A DNA stretch of 64,000 bases from Carbonactinospora thermoautotrophica (GCF_001543895.1 NZ_JYIJ01000019.1:806001-870000), one strand, 5' to 3'. Shown: positions 53,869 to 63,758, counted from the first letter of the stretch. Numbers and translations are program-made. The notes: generated from the letters alone by a model not told the origin.

Positions 53869-55234
53869 GCGGGCCGAGCGGATCCGGCAGGGGGACGACG
53901 CGGCCCGGCACGTACCCGGCGGCGAGCACGGCGGTCCGCAGCACCAGCAGGCGGTCGTACCAGGACGCGGCGAGCACCGCGAACGGCGCCCAGGCGATCA
54001 CGTCGTACCACGGCAGCGTGTAGGGGGCGGTGAGCAGCCAGGCGAACCCGAGGATCGCGGCCGCTCGGGTCGCCTCCAGCGCTGTCCGCTCGCCGTCCGG
54101 GTACCGGCGCGGCCACGGCAGCCCGCGGGCCAGGGCACGCGCGACCACGGCGAGCAGTGCCCAGGCCAGCAGGCTGATCAGCGTCCGGGCGGCCGGCTCG
54201 CCGAGCAGCGCCTCGAACAGGCCGACCACGGCCCGCCAGGCCGAGCCGAACGAGACCAGCCGCGACACGGTACGCAACTGGTTGAAGGCGGAAAGGCCCA
54301 CCGGGAGGTACGCGAGCGCGCCCACCACCAGGCCGCCGAGCAGTAGCCCGGCCAGCCGGGCGGGGTGTCGCCGCAGCGCCCAGGCCAGCGCGAGCACCAC
54401 CAGCCCGAAGGACAGCTTGACCGCGCAGGCCAACGCGACGAGCACACCCGCTGCGACGGCGCCCGGCGCGGTCGGCCGCCGCACCGCCAGCAGCGCGGCC
54501 ACCGCCCACACCACGCCGAACGTGTCGATGTGGGCGCCGTTGACCGCGACGAACAGCAGCAGCGGGTTGAGCGACCACAGCAGCGCGGCGCGGGCGCGGT
54601 CCTGCTCGTCCGGCCCGGCGAGGCGCTGGAGCAGCCAGCCGGTCACCCCGAACGCCGCCGCGCCGAACAGGGTGAGCCACCACACGATCGCGTGCGGGGA
54701 CTCACCGCCGAGCCGGGCGGCGAGCCACTGCTCGGCCGTCCCGAGCGGCCCGTAGATTGACGGGGCGTCCTGCCAGGGCGCCTCCACCGCCCGGCCCACC
54801 GGGTCGCCGCGCTCGGCGAGCTGGCGCGGCGTCTCGATGTACGGGCTGCCGCCGAGCGCGGCGATCCGCCCGTACGCGGCGTACACGAGGTGGTCGGCCG
54901 AGCCCATCGGGGGGACGAGCGCGACGGCGGCCACGGCGAGGACGGAGCCGGCGAGGAGGCGGCGTGGCGTGGGCCGCCAGCCCCGGTCCAGGGCCCGCAG
55001 CCCGAGCAGCAGGCCGGCCGCGCCGGCTCCGACCGCCGCGAGCAGCAGGCCGGTGACCAGCCAGGGCGAGGGGTCGGCGGCGATCCAGTACGGCGGGTGG
55101 GGCCCGCGCCCGGGCAGCGGCCGCGCGGCGGCGGACGGCCCCAGCAAGCCGGTGACCGCGACCAGGGCGACGCTCGCGGCCACGCAGGCGAGCGCGGCGT
55201 GGCCGGCCCGCCGTTCGGGCTGTGCGGGCGTCAC
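53777..55234 (-). CDS. polyprenol-phosphate-mannose-dependent mannosyltransferase (MptB-like)
   Basis: 485 residues with about twelve membrane helices, a GT-C enzyme. GSADHLVYAAYGRIAALGGSPYIETP and the APSIYGPLGTAEQWLA loop resemble MptB, which extends the alpha-1,6 mannan backbone of lipoglycans. GTG at 55234 overlaps the stop of the GT2 gene (GTGA), which sets the start. Its 3' end overlaps the convergent gene at 51643. Confidence 0.83.
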   Translation of the reverse strand: MTPAQPERRAGHAALACVAASVALVAVTGLLGPSAAARPLPGRGPHPPYWIAADPSPWLVTGLLLAAVGAGAAGLLLGLRALDRGWRPTPRRLLAGSVLAVAAVALVPPMGSADHLVYAAYGRIAALGGSPYIETPRQLAERGDPVGRAVEAPWQDAPSIYGPLGTAEQWLAARLGGESPHAIVWWLTLFGAAAFGVTGWLLQRLAGPDEQDRARAALLWSLNPLLLFVAVNGAHIDTFGVVWAVAALLAVRRPTAPGAVAAGVLVALACAVKLSFGLVVLALAWALRRHPARLAGLLLGGLVVGALAYLPVGLSAFNQLRTVSRLVSFGSAWRAVVGLFEALLGEPAARTLISLLAWALLAVVARALARGLPWPRRYPDGERTALEATRAAAILGFAWLLTAPYTLPWYDVIAWAPFAVLAASWYDRLLVLRTAVLAAGYVPGRVVPLPDPLGPLTMGVRGVLGPAVGLALLALVLLPRRVTRR

Positions 55235-55989
55235 GGTCCGGACAGGCGGACGCGGGCGTCGGCGAGCCGGCGGGCGGCGAGCGCGCGCGCCACGTCCAGG
55301 TACTGCCGCCCCCGGTGCACCTGGGACCGCCAGTCGGTTCCGGTCACGCGGTGGTGGAACTCGACCTCCACCTCGCGCACCCGGAACCCCTTGCGCAGCA
55401 GGTCGATGGTCAGGCCGGTCTCGACGCCGAACCCGGGGGCGAGCGGCCGGGCGGCCTCGAACGCCTCGCGGGTCAGGCAGCGCTGCCCGGACAGCGGCTG
55501 GGTGGCGACGAACCCGGTCGCCTTGCGGATGCCGTCCCGGGCGAGCCGCACCACGAACCCGTGCCCGCCGCCGGGCTGCTTCTGCGGCGGCAGGATCGCG
55601 ATGGTCATGTCGGCCTCGCCGCGGCGCACCGGCTCGACGAGCGGTGCCGCGTTGGCGGCCGTGTCCATCAGGTCGGCGTCGAGGAAGAGCAGGAAACGCG
55701 GTCGCTCCCGGCCCTCCCGGCGCTCGATCGCGGCCACGGCGGTCGCGCCGGTCTCCAGCCCGGCGGCCTTGCCGCGCGAGCGCGCGTGACGCAGCACGAC
55801 GGCCCCGGCGCGGGACGCGATGTCGTAGGTGGCGTCCCGCGACCCGTCGTCCACCACGACGACGAGGTCGACACCGGGGATCTTCTGCGCCGCCTGTACG
55901 GTCGCTCCGACGCGGAGGGCCTCGTCGCGGGCGGGGATGACGACGGCGACGTCCCCGCCGAAGGGTTCGTCCGGGACCTGCTCTGCCAT
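55231..55989 (-). CDS. family 2 glycosyltransferase
   Basis: 252 residues. GT-A fold: VAVVIPARDEALRVGATV (nucleotide site), VVVDDGSRDAT, and the DXD-like FLDADLMDT. Related to polyprenol-phosphate glycosyl transferases, so it may supply the lipid-linked sugar for the GT-C enzyme next to it. ATG at 55989 gives a normal length. Same operon as the MptB-like gene. Confidence 0.87.
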   Translation of the reverse strand: MAEQVPDEPFGGDVAVVIPARDEALRVGATVQAAQKIPGVDLVVVVDDGSRDATYDIASRAGAVVLRHARSRGKAAGLETGATAVAAIERREGRERPRFLLFLDADLMDTAANAAPLVEPVRRGEADMTIAILPPQKQPGGGHGFVVRLARDGIRKATGFVATQPLSGQRCLTREAFEAARPLAPGFGVETGLTIDLLRKGFRVREVEVEFHHRVTGTDWRSQVHRGRQYLDVARALAARRLADARVRLSGP

Positions 55990-56116
55990 GCCGCGATCGT
56001 ATCCGCGCGACCGCCGTGTCCCGGCCACATCCGCCGCTGCGGGGCCGGGAACCCGTCGCCACCGGCTCCGGTGCGGCCTGGATCGCCGGGACACGGCGCC
56101 GGGTTCGGGGTGGACG

Positions 56117-57721
56117 TCAGGTGGTGAGCAGGATCGCCGCGGCGCCGACCCACCGGCCGGCGTAGTCGCCGGAGGCGAGCCTCAGGTGCTGGACGCCGTT
56201 GAGGTAGGCGCGGCGGTCGACCGTCACCATGTCACCCACCTTGTAGGTGGTCGTGACCGCCTTCATGCGCCCGGCCGAGTCGATCGTGTAGGCCTTGAGC
56301 GGCGCCGCGATCACCTTGCCCTTGCGGTCGATCCGGTAGCCGAGGGCGGCGTACTCGCCGAGCTGGAACACCCGGGCCGGGGTTTCCTTGACGCGGTAGC
56401 CGGCGAGGGCCCCGGCGCTGATGTTGTACCAGACACCCCCCTGGTTCAGGACCTTGTCCCGCTCGGCCGACGGGGCGTAGCTGTACCTGCTCAGGCGGAT
56501 CTTCTTGCTGGCCACTACCCGGCCCTGGGCGTCGAACTTGTAGCCCGTGTGATCGCCGGCCTCGAACCTGATCTGTCCTGACACGCCGTGCACCGGGAAG
56601 TCGGAGTAGTACAGGTCGGAGATCCGGGCGAAGGCCGGATCACCGGTGATCGCGTGGTTGAGCAGGTGCTGGGTGATGTGCGTGGTGTGGTAGGTGCCGG
56701 CGTCTTTGCCGTGGGTGAGGCAGTACTTGCTGCGCCACTGGGGGCGACGGATCTCCAGGTGGACGTCCCGGGCCGTGGTCAACGCGCCCTGCAGCAGGAG
56801 CTTGGCCCGCTCGTCCTTGGTCAGCACCCAGTAGTCCCACAGCCCCCACGCCGAGAAGATGTGGCCGTTGTAGGTGCGGTCGCCACGCACGGCCTTCGGG
56901 TTCGGGTACTCCTCCAGCCACAACAGGTTGTTGACGACGTACACCCCCCACGGCTTGCCGGCCACCGGCCGCACCAGGAAGGTTGCGAACGTGCGGTCGG
57001 CGGCCTCCTGGTACGCGGTCTCGCCGGTGACCTGGTAGAGGCGGACGAACAGGCTGAGCGCCTGGCCCTGCGCCATCTGCGAGTACCAGGGCGGCTCGTA
57101 GATGTCGTAGACCCGGTGCAGGGCGTAGCGGAACGGGTACGGATAGAACCACCCGCCGCCGTAGGCCACCTTCCGGTCGATCAGCCGCTGGGCCTGGCAC
57201 TTGGCGTTGTCGAGGTACCGGACGTCGTTCGTGAGCCGGTAGCACTCCAGCAGGTTGATGCCGTACTGCGCCTGGTTGACCGGGTGGTCGTAGAGCTTGC
57301 CGCTGAGGTTGACCATGCGCACGCCGTGCTCGTCGACCGTGCCCCAGCCCTCCACCGGCATGGGTGTGCTCAGGCGATACGGCCGGGACCCCGGCGACAA
57401 CTCCCGGATCTCGAAGTCGTACCGCTTGAACGTGAACGGCACGTCCGTGTTCACGGCCTGGACCGTGATGCGGTCGCCCTCGCCGACCCGCGACGGCGCC
57501 CCGGCGGCCGGCGGGCGGGCGTGGCGTCCGCGCCGCGGGACGTCCCGGGCGGCCTCGGGCGGCAGCGGCGCACCGATCTCGTAGGCGGGGTCTACGGGCG
57601 CCCCGGGGCTTGGCGCCGCCGGGGAAGGCGCTGCGGCTTCGGCAGGGAACTGGAGCAGCGAGGAGGCAGGAGCGGCGGCGAACGTCCTGAGCAGGGTACG
57701 ACGAGTCCACACCGGTGACAT
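56117..57721 (-). CDS. Tat-exported protein with D-glucuronyl C5-epimerase domain
   Basis: 534 residues. The N-terminus MSPVWTRRTLLRTFAAAP is a twin-arginine type signal. The centre matches the C5-epimerase C-terminal domain: PPWYSQMAQGQALSLFVRLYQVTG and the YNGHIFSAWGLWDYW segment. Such enzymes flip glucuronic acid to iduronic acid in heparosan-like polymers; bacterial members are mostly untested. Repeated YKVGD/GYRVK-type segments near the C-terminus suggest a small beta-domain. ATG at 57721; the ATG at 57733 adds four residues. Together with the glycosyltransferases it suggests an uronic-acid surface polymer. Confidence 0.8.
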   Translation of the reverse strand: MSPVWTRRTLLRTFAAAPASSLLQFPAEAAAPSPAAPSPGAPVDPAYEIGAPLPPEAARDVPRRGRHARPPAAGAPSRVGEGDRITVQAVNTDVPFTFKRYDFEIRELSPGSRPYRLSTPMPVEGWGTVDEHGVRMVNLSGKLYDHPVNQAQYGINLLECYRLTNDVRYLDNAKCQAQRLIDRKVAYGGGWFYPYPFRYALHRVYDIYEPPWYSQMAQGQALSLFVRLYQVTGETAYQEAADRTFATFLVRPVAGKPWGVYVVNNLLWLEEYPNPKAVRGDRTYNGHIFSAWGLWDYWVLTKDERAKLLLQGALTTARDVHLEIRRPQWRSKYCLTHGKDAGTYHTTHITQHLLNHAITGDPAFARISDLYYSDFPVHGVSGQIRFEAGDHTGYKFDAQGRVVASKKIRLSRYSYAPSAERDKVLNQGGVWYNISAGALAGYRVKETPARVFQLGEYAALGYRIDRKGKVIAAPLKAYTIDSAGRMKAVTTTYKVGDMVTVDRRAYLNGVQHLRLASGDYAGRWVGAAAILLTT

Positions 57722-57995
57722 GGAACCCCCCACTTCACAACAGCCGGTGTCTGTAGGCGATTGAGATTACGCAAACGCGCCAGCGGGCGCGGGTTTTCCG
57801 AAGACTTCGTCCCACGTGTCGTACCCCCGCGTGTGAAGGCACGGTGCGACGGCGGGCGCAGCCTGCGTTCGACGCCGAGCCAGGACGCAGGGCGCCGGGC
57901 CGGAGGCGAACCGGCCGGGGAGCGCGGCAGCCGCCTCGGTTCGATCCCGTGCCGGCGCGACGAGTGGCGTGCCCCGCCGCGGGTACCCGTCGCGC

Positions 57996-59202
57996 ATGAG
58001 ACGTCCGCGTGGGACGGACAGCGAGGTGGGCCGGCTGCGTACCGTGCTGGTCCACCGGCCCGGGCCGGAGTTGCAGCGGTTGACGCCGCGCAACGCGGCG
58101 GACCTGCTGTTCGACGACATTCCCTGGGTGAGCCGGGCCCAGGCACGACGCGTTCGCCCAGGCGCTGCGCGACCGCGACGTGGAGGTGCTGTACCTGACC
58201 GAGCTGCTGGTGCGGACGCTGGAGCTGCCGGCGGCGCGCGCCGTGTGCGTGGACGCCGTGCTCGCCGACCTGAGGCTGGGCGGGACGCTGCGCCGGCGCG
58301 TGGCCGGTCACCTGCACGACCTGCACCCGCAGGACCTGGCCGGGGCGCTCGTCGCGGGGATCGCGCACGAGGAGCTGCCCACCGGCGCGGGCCTGCGCTG
58401 GAAGCTGATGGACCGGCACGACTTCGTCGTGGAGCCGCTGCCGAACCTGCTGTTCACCCGCGACTCCTCGGTCTGGATCCGGGACGCGGTCGCGGTGACC
58501 AGCTTCTCCATGCCGGCGCGGCGCCGGGAGACCTCGCTCATCCAGGCGATCTACACGTACCATCCGCGGTTCGCGCGAACCCCGATGATCTACGAGCCGG
58601 AGGGGGAGTGGATCGAGGGCGGGGACGTGCTGCTGCTCGTGCCGGGGGTGCTCGCGGTCGGCACCGGGCAGCGGACCACCCCGGCCGGGGTGGAGCGGCT
58701 GGCGCGTCGGGTGTTCGCCGTCGGGCTCGCGCACACCGTGCTAGCCGTGCCGATCGCGCAGGAGCGCGCGACCATGCACCTGGACACGGTCTGCACGATG
58801 GTCGACGCCGACGCGGTGCTCATGTACCCGAACATCGCGGACGAGCTGGTCGGGTACCCGATCACCGGCGGCCCGGACGAGCCGTGCGTGGGGGACCCCG
58901 AGCCGTTCCTGGTGGCGGCGGCCAAGGCGATGGGGATCGACACGCTGCGGCTGATCGACACCGGCCTGGACCCGGTCACGGCCGAGCGCGAGCAGTGGGA
59001 CGACGGCAACAACACGCTGGCGATCGCGCCTCGGGTGTGCGTGGCGTACGAGCGCAACACCGAGACGAACGCGCGGCTGGAGGAGAAGGGGATCGAGGTC
59101 GTCCGGATCCCGGGCAGTGAGCTGGGCAGCGGGCGCGGCGGCCCGCGCTGCATGTCGTGCCCGATCGCCCGCGAACCCGTGGGGGGAACCGGCCTGACGT
59201 GA
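57996..59202 (+). pseudogene. arcA: arginine deiminase, frameshifted near the N-terminus
   Basis: Converts arginine to citrulline and ammonia. The N-terminal part reads [20 protein letters not shown] to WVSRAQ at about 58142 (frame of 57996), then [18 protein letters not shown] continues one frame on (58144 onward) to the stop at 59202. The shift is an extra G or a 5-base loss in GCCCAGGCACGAC, where relatives read AQ-AE-HDAF. All active-site motifs are intact ([37 protein letters not shown]). The gene is therefore either newly broken or carries a sequencing error. Confidence 0.88.
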
Positions 59203-59206
59203 AAAG

Positions 59207-59246
59207 GCTCGGCCGCTGCTGACGGGGGATACAGAAGCGGCCGAGC
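59207..59246 (+). terminator. terminator of the arcA gene
   Basis: Perfect 11-bp stem GCTCGGCCGCT / AGCGGCCGAGC with an 18-base loop, 4 bp past the stop codon. An AT-rich stretch follows, but not a pure T-run. Confidence 0.65.
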
Positions 59247-59320
59247 TAGGAACAGACTAACAACTGTTCGCGTGCTCGCGCATGTCGAGCCCGATTTTTT
59301 TGAAAGGCTTTCACGTAGCC

Positions 59321-60280
59321 TCAGCGGAGTGTGAGCTGACGGCTCAGCAGCCCGTTGCGGGCGCGTCGTTCCTCCGCCGTGAGCGGCTTGTCGACGGCCA
59401 GCGCCTCGCCGAGCCGCCGCTCGAACTCTTGAGCCGGCTCCTCGACGTCCTCCACGGACATGCCGCTCGGCAGGTCCCAGACCGGCACCACGAGGCCGTG
59501 CGCCCGGAACGAGCCCACGAACCGGGTTCCCTCGCCGAGCCCCAGCGCGCCCGCCGCGTGCAGCCGGGCGAGCGCGTCGAGGAGCTCGTTCTCCGGGTGC
59601 GGCAGCACCCAGCGCAGGTGATTGCGCTCCCGGGCCTGGCACCAGTAGGCGGCCTCGACCGACGCGAGCCGCGCGGTGGGGACGATCGCGGCGTTCGCGC
59701 GCTCCAGGGCGGCGGAGATCTCCGGGGTCATCTGCACGTCGTCCTCGAGCCAGAAGTCGAATCGCTCGTGGACGATCACCTGAAGCGGCGCCTTCGGGTC
59801 GAGCACGTCCTGCAGGCGCGGGCCCGGCCCGGGCAGCTCGCCGGGCTCGACGGGCGAACCTGGTTCCAGCGCGACCGCCTTGACCAGGGCGTCCGCGATG
59901 TCGCGGCTCACGTCACCGGAGTTGCTCCGGGTCTGCAGGCCGAGCATGACCACGCCGTTTTGGCGTCGCAGGGCCGGCCAGGCCATGGGCAGGATCGTGG
60001 CGGCCACGATCTCGTGCTCGGCATACTCCGGCGCGGGCGTGAGCTTGGCCGTCGCGGCCGGCACGATCTCCCGCAGCGCCACCCAGTCGCACTCGTTGGC
60101 CAGGCCCTCGAACGGCCGGTGCACCAACGCCTGGCTCGACCGGGTCCTTTCCTTGCCGTGGCAGACCTTGTACCGCTTGCCCGAGCCACAGGGGCAGGGC
60201 TCGCGGGGCCCGACGACCGGTACCTCGGCCGTCGTATGAACGTCGCGGGCTGCGGCCGCCCGCCGCGCCTTCTTGCCCAT
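59321..60280 (-). CDS. DUF5926 family protein with SEC-C motif
   Basis: 319 residues. N-terminal zinc-binding SEC-C motif (PCPCGSGKRYKVCHG), then an actinobacterial domain of unknown function (DUF5926). Start ATG at 60280 gives MGKKARRAAAARD; a longer start at 60295 lacks support. The SEC-C motif often serves in protein binding near the translation or secretion machinery. Function unknown. Confidence 0.85.
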   Translation of the reverse strand: MGKKARRAAAARDVHTTAEVPVVGPREPCPCGSGKRYKVCHGKERTRSSQALVHRPFEGLANECDWVALREIVPAATAKLTPAPEYAEHEIVAATILPMAWPALRRQNGVVMLGLQTRSNSGDVSRDIADALVKAVALEPGSPVEPGELPGPGPRLQDVLDPKAPLQVIVHERFDFWLEDDVQMTPEISAALERANAAIVPTARLASVEAAYWCQARERNHLRWVLPHPENELLDALARLHAAGALGLGEGTRFVGSFRAHGLVVPVWDLPSGMSVEDVEEPAQEFERRLGEALAVDKPLTAEERRARNGLLSRQLTLR

Positions 60281-60367
60281 GCGCAGCTCCCACAATCGAT
60301 CCAGTCAGGGGCAGCGTACTGGGCATGTCGCGCAGGCCGGAGCCAACGGCCTCCGTACGGGTGGTGA

Positions 60368-60799
60368 TCAGCGCCGGCCGTGGCCGGCGGTCAGCAGGAC
60401 GACCCAGACGGTGCTCTCGCCCGGCTCCTCCCGGACCCCCCAGTCCGCGGCGAGGTTGGCCACGATGCTCAGGCCACGGCCGCCCAGCGCGGACAGTGAG
60501 GGGGAGGCCGGGCGGGGGCGGGTCGGGCCGCCGCCGTCCGTCACCTGGAGTTCCAGCGCCCCGTCGCCCAGTTGCCAGGAGACCCGGACCTGCCCGGACG
60601 CGAGAGGGCGGGCGTGCTTGAGGGCGTTGCTGAGAACCTCGGAGAGCACGAGCACCGCGTCATCGACCACCGCACGGGGAACTCCGCAGTTGGCCAGATC
60701 CTCGGCAAGCCGGGTGCGCGCCCACCGAACGCTCGAGGAGGCATGCGGCACGAGCACGGTGGCGGAGGGCTTCGCGCCCTGTGCCGCGGCCATCGCCAC
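60368..60799 (-). CDS. anti-sigma-type ATP-binding protein (HATPase)
   Basis: 143 residues. GHKL ATPase boxes: N box SEVLSNALKHARP, G1 box VTDGGGPTRP, G2 box GGRGLSIVANLA. Similar to serine kinases of the RsbW/SpoIIAB type that bind sigma factors or anti-anti-sigma proteins. GTG at 60799, with ATG at 60793 as alternative. No sigma factor lies next to it. Confidence 0.85.
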   Translation of the reverse strand: MAMAAAQGAKPSATVLVPHASSSVRWARTRLAEDLANCGVPRAVVDDAVLVLSEVLSNALKHARPLASGQVRVSWQLGDGALELQVTDGGGPTRPRPASPSLSALGGRGLSIVANLAADWGVREEPGESTVWVVLLTAGHGRR

Positions 60800-61199
60800 C
60801 GGGTACCTCCTTCATCGACATCGGCCCTTTGATGCCCGCTGTGACGGGGTCGAAAACAGCACGGTGGGGAACCGCTCGCGTCACCGTCGTGAGGGTAAGG
60901 TCCCGGCCAGTCGCGCCGCTATAGCGGAGAAGCGACGACCCGGCAGAGAACCGCTGAGTTTCCCGGCGCGACCAGAACCGGCTGGAGAACCCATCCGGGT
61001 TTTACCGAAAAGTCGGTAAGGAAGTTCACATGTGGTGAGCTGTTCATGCGTGTCTGTCATGTTCTTCGGGTGAGCGGTCGAATTCCCCGGCACCGGCCGG
61101 CTGTTCCGCCAGCGCGGGTGCGGTGCGCGACGACGCCCAGGGGTAGGTGAAGAGGTGGGCGGTGACCCGGGCAGGGCCGGACCAGGACTGGACGTCGCC
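60800..61199. other. 400-bp divergent promoter region (anti-sigma gene / lnt)
   Basis: No gene. Contains the palindrome at 61002-61019. The AT-rich stretch 61000-61065 is unlike the rest of the window and fits a promoter. Confidence 0.4.
61002..61019. promoter_or_regulatory. palindrome TTACCG-N6-CGGTAA, candidate operator
   Basis: Two perfect 6-bp half-sites 6 bases apart in the divergent promoter region. TetR regulators bind palindromes of this kind, and a TetR gene lies 2 kb away (62961); the link is a guess. Confidence 0.4.
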
Positions 61200-62723
61200 A
61201 TGACCGAGGCGGTACCGCGGACGCGCCGGGCGCGGTTCCGGGCCGTGGCGCGGGCGGTCCGGTCCGGGCTCGCGGCGGTGGGGGCGGGGGCGGTCCTGGC
61301 GGTCGCGTTTCCCGAGGTGGATTGGGGGTGGGCCGCCTGGGTGGGGCTCGTCCCGGCGCTGCTGGTCCTGCGACGGGCGTCCACCGCCGGGGAGGCCGCG
61401 GCGCGGGGGTGGCTGGTCGGGGTGGGGTTTCTCACGGCCGTGCAGTACTGGCTGGTGCCGGCCCTGGGGGTGTTCTTCCCGCTGGCGACCGCGTTGCTCG
61501 CCCTGCTGTGGGCGCCGTGGGGAGTGCTGGTCCGATGGCTGCTCGCGCCGCCGCTCTCCCCCGGGCGCGCGGTGACCGCGATCGGGGGCGTGGCGGCCGG
61601 GTGGGTGCTCATCGAGGCCGCCCGGTCCTGGCCGGTGCTGGGCGGCCCGTGGGCCGCGCTGGGAACGAGCCAATGGCGGTATCCGCCGTTGCTCGGCCTG
61701 GCCGCGGTCGGCGGGATGTGGCTGGTCGGCTTCGCGGTCGTCGCGGTGAACACGGCAGTGGTGGTGCTGCTCACCGGAGCCGGCCCCCGGGCTCGCGCGG
61801 TCGGGCTGGTGGCGGCGCTGCTCCTCCTGGGCGCCGGCCCAGCCTGGCACGCGAGCCAGCCGGACAGCCGGCCGGTTGCCGTCCGGGTCGCGCTGGTGCA
61901 GCCGGGACCCGTGGTCGACCGGGCGGAGCGGCTCGCGGTTGGGGAGCGGATGACCAGGGCGCTCGCCGCCCAGGAGCCGGACCTGGTCGTGTGGGGGGAG
62001 AGCAGTGTCGGGTACGACCTGGACCGGCACCCGGACGTGCTGGCGCGCCTCGTTGAAACCGCCCGGGCCGTGCGCGCCGACCTGCTGGTGAACGTGGACG
62101 CCGAGCGGGTGACCGGTCGGATCGCCAAGGTGTCGGTCCTCGTCGGCCCGGACGGGATCGAGGGCGAGTACGTGAAGACGCGGCTGGTGCCGTTCGGGGA
62201 GTACGTGCCGCTGCGTGACCAGTTGGGCTGGCTCTCCCGCGTGACGCGGGCCACGGACCAGGACCGCCAGCGCGGGAGTGGGCCGCGGGCGCTGCGCGCC
62301 GGGCACCTCACTGTCGCGCCGCTGACCTGCTTTGAGTCCACGTTCCCCGACCTGGCCAGGGCCGCGGCCCGCAACCAGGTCCAGCTGATCGCGTACCAGT
62401 CCTCGACCTGGATGTTCCAGCACACCTGGGGCCCTGAGCAGCAGGCCGCCCTGGGCGCGGTACGCGCCGTGGAGACCGGCCGGCCCACCGTGCAGGCGGC
62501 GCTGACCGGGGTGTCGGCCGCCTTCGACGCGCACGGCCGCCGGCTCGCCTGGCTGGGCACCGAACACCGGGGCGCCCTCGTCGTCGACGTCCCGCTCGAG
62601 CGGCGCGACACCGTCTACGTGCGGCTGGGCGACCTGGTGCCGCTCCTCGCGCTGCTCGCCTTGGTCGTGATCGGAACCGCTCACTTCAGGGGACGTCGCA
62701 CGGTCTCCGGGAGCCGGGGGTAG
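61200..62723 (+). CDS. lnt: apolipoprotein N-acyltransferase
   Basis: 507 residues. Eight or so membrane segments surround a nitrilase domain: catalytic Glu in LVVWGESSVGYD, Lys in YVKTRLVPFGEYVP, Cys in LTCFESTFPD. Lnt adds the third acyl chain to lipoproteins at the membrane. In actinomycetes it may also be partnered with a polyprenol mannosyltransferase, which is not encoded here. ATG at 61200; GTG at 61155 is possible. Confidence 0.92.
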   Translation: MTEAVPRTRRARFRAVARAVRSGLAAVGAGAVLAVAFPEVDWGWAAWVGLVPALLVLRRASTAGEAAARGWLVGVGFLTAVQYWLVPALGVFFPLATALLALLWAPWGVLVRWLLAPPLSPGRAVTAIGGVAAGWVLIEAARSWPVLGGPWAALGTSQWRYPPLLGLAAVGGMWLVGFAVVAVNTAVVVLLTGAGPRARAVGLVAALLLLGAGPAWHASQPDSRPVAVRVALVQPGPVVDRAERLAVGERMTRALAAQEPDLVVWGESSVGYDLDRHPDVLARLVETARAVRADLLVNVDAERVTGRIAKVSVLVGPDGIEGEYVKTRLVPFGEYVPLRDQLGWLSRVTRATDQDRQRGSGPRALRAGHLTVAPLTCFESTFPDLARAAARNQVQLIAYQSSTWMFQHTWGPEQQAALGAVRAVETGRPTVQAALTGVSAAFDAHGRRLAWLGTEHRGALVVDVPLERRDTVYVRLGDLVPLLALLALVVIGTAHFRGRRTVSGSRG

Positions 62724-62960
62724 GTACGTGGGGCTGACCGCGATCAGCGGCGCATCGGGATCGTCAGCATCCCGGCGCGCCGGCCGGGGTGCGAACGCGC
62801 CGAAGACGCTCACCGCGAAGATCACGAAGGCCCGGCAGGCGGTACCGGCTCGCGCGGGGCGACGGTGGTGCAGGTGGGCGTGGAGCGGACGGTCGACCAG
62901 CTCGATCGGCACGGCCGGAAAGCGCCCCGGGTAGTCGTCCGCCCAGGGTTTCGCGATGGC

Positions 62961-63641
62961 CTAGCGGTCTTCCTGGAGCGCGCGCGTGCCGCTCGCGCGC
63001 GTGCCGCTGATGGACTGGGCGAGATAGCCGTGGATCATGACCTTCGCCTGGGTGAGCACGGCCTCGTCGCCGTTCGGGTCACGACGGAACGCGAGCTTCA
63101 CCAGCTCGTCACCGGTGGCGATCGCGATCAGCAGGGCGATCCGGAGGGTCTCCTCGGTGGGCACGCCGAACCGCTCGCCGAGCAGCGCGAGCAACCGGTT
63201 GGCCAGTATCTCGTCGTTCTCGGACTCGGGGTCGAGCAGGTGCCGGTCGATCGCGTCTCCCACCCTCAGGATGGCGGGTGTCTCGCGCGCCATCTCCACC
63301 CAGATGTCGACCACCCCGCCGACCGCGTCCCACCAGTGGGTCAGCTCGCCGCTGCGGAAGAGCTCGTCGACGCGTGCTAAGAACTCCGTCATATGCCGGC
63401 GGTACAGCTCCTGGACGATCGCCCGCTTGTCCGGGAAGAACTGGTACAGCGAGCCGATCGACACCTTGGCCCGTTCCGCGATCAGGCTGGTGGTCAGCTC
63501 CTCGTACCCCACTTCGTTGATGAGCTGAGCGGCGGCTTCGAGCATCCGCTGCACGCGGGCGGTGCTGCGAGCCTGTACGGGTTGGCGTCGCATGTTGACG
63601 TCCGGAACGCGTTTCGCCGGCTCTGGGAAAGCTCTCTCCAC
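62961..63641 (-). CDS. TetR-family transcriptional regulator
   Basis: 226 residues. N-terminal helix-turn-helix about 25-75: ARVQRMLEAAAQLINEVGYEE, IAERAKVSIGSLYQFFPDK. The C-terminal helical ligand domain has no specific fingerprint. The listed GTG is at 63641; ATG at 63593 is an alternative that removes 16 residues and still keeps the DNA-binding domain. Its upstream DNA meets an IS630-type element at about 63760, so its promoter may have been disturbed. Confidence 0.85.
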   Translation of the reverse strand: MERAFPEPAKRVPDVNMRRQPVQARSTARVQRMLEAAAQLINEVGYEELTTSLIAERAKVSIGSLYQFFPDKRAIVQELYRRHMTEFLARVDELFRSGELTHWWDAVGGVVDIWVEMARETPAILRVGDAIDRHLLDPESENDEILANRLLALLGERFGVPTEETLRIALLIAIATGDELVKLAFRRDPNGDEAVLTQAKVMIHGYLAQSISGTRASGTRALQEDR

Positions 63642-63758
63642 GAGTGTTCAGTTTCGGCCATGACCGAGGAGTAACCCCGGTTCCTGAGGGGAAGCGCCCA
63701 CGATCGGGTGAACACGAGGCCGCCTTGAGAAGCGACAGGGGAATCCGTGTGGTAAACC

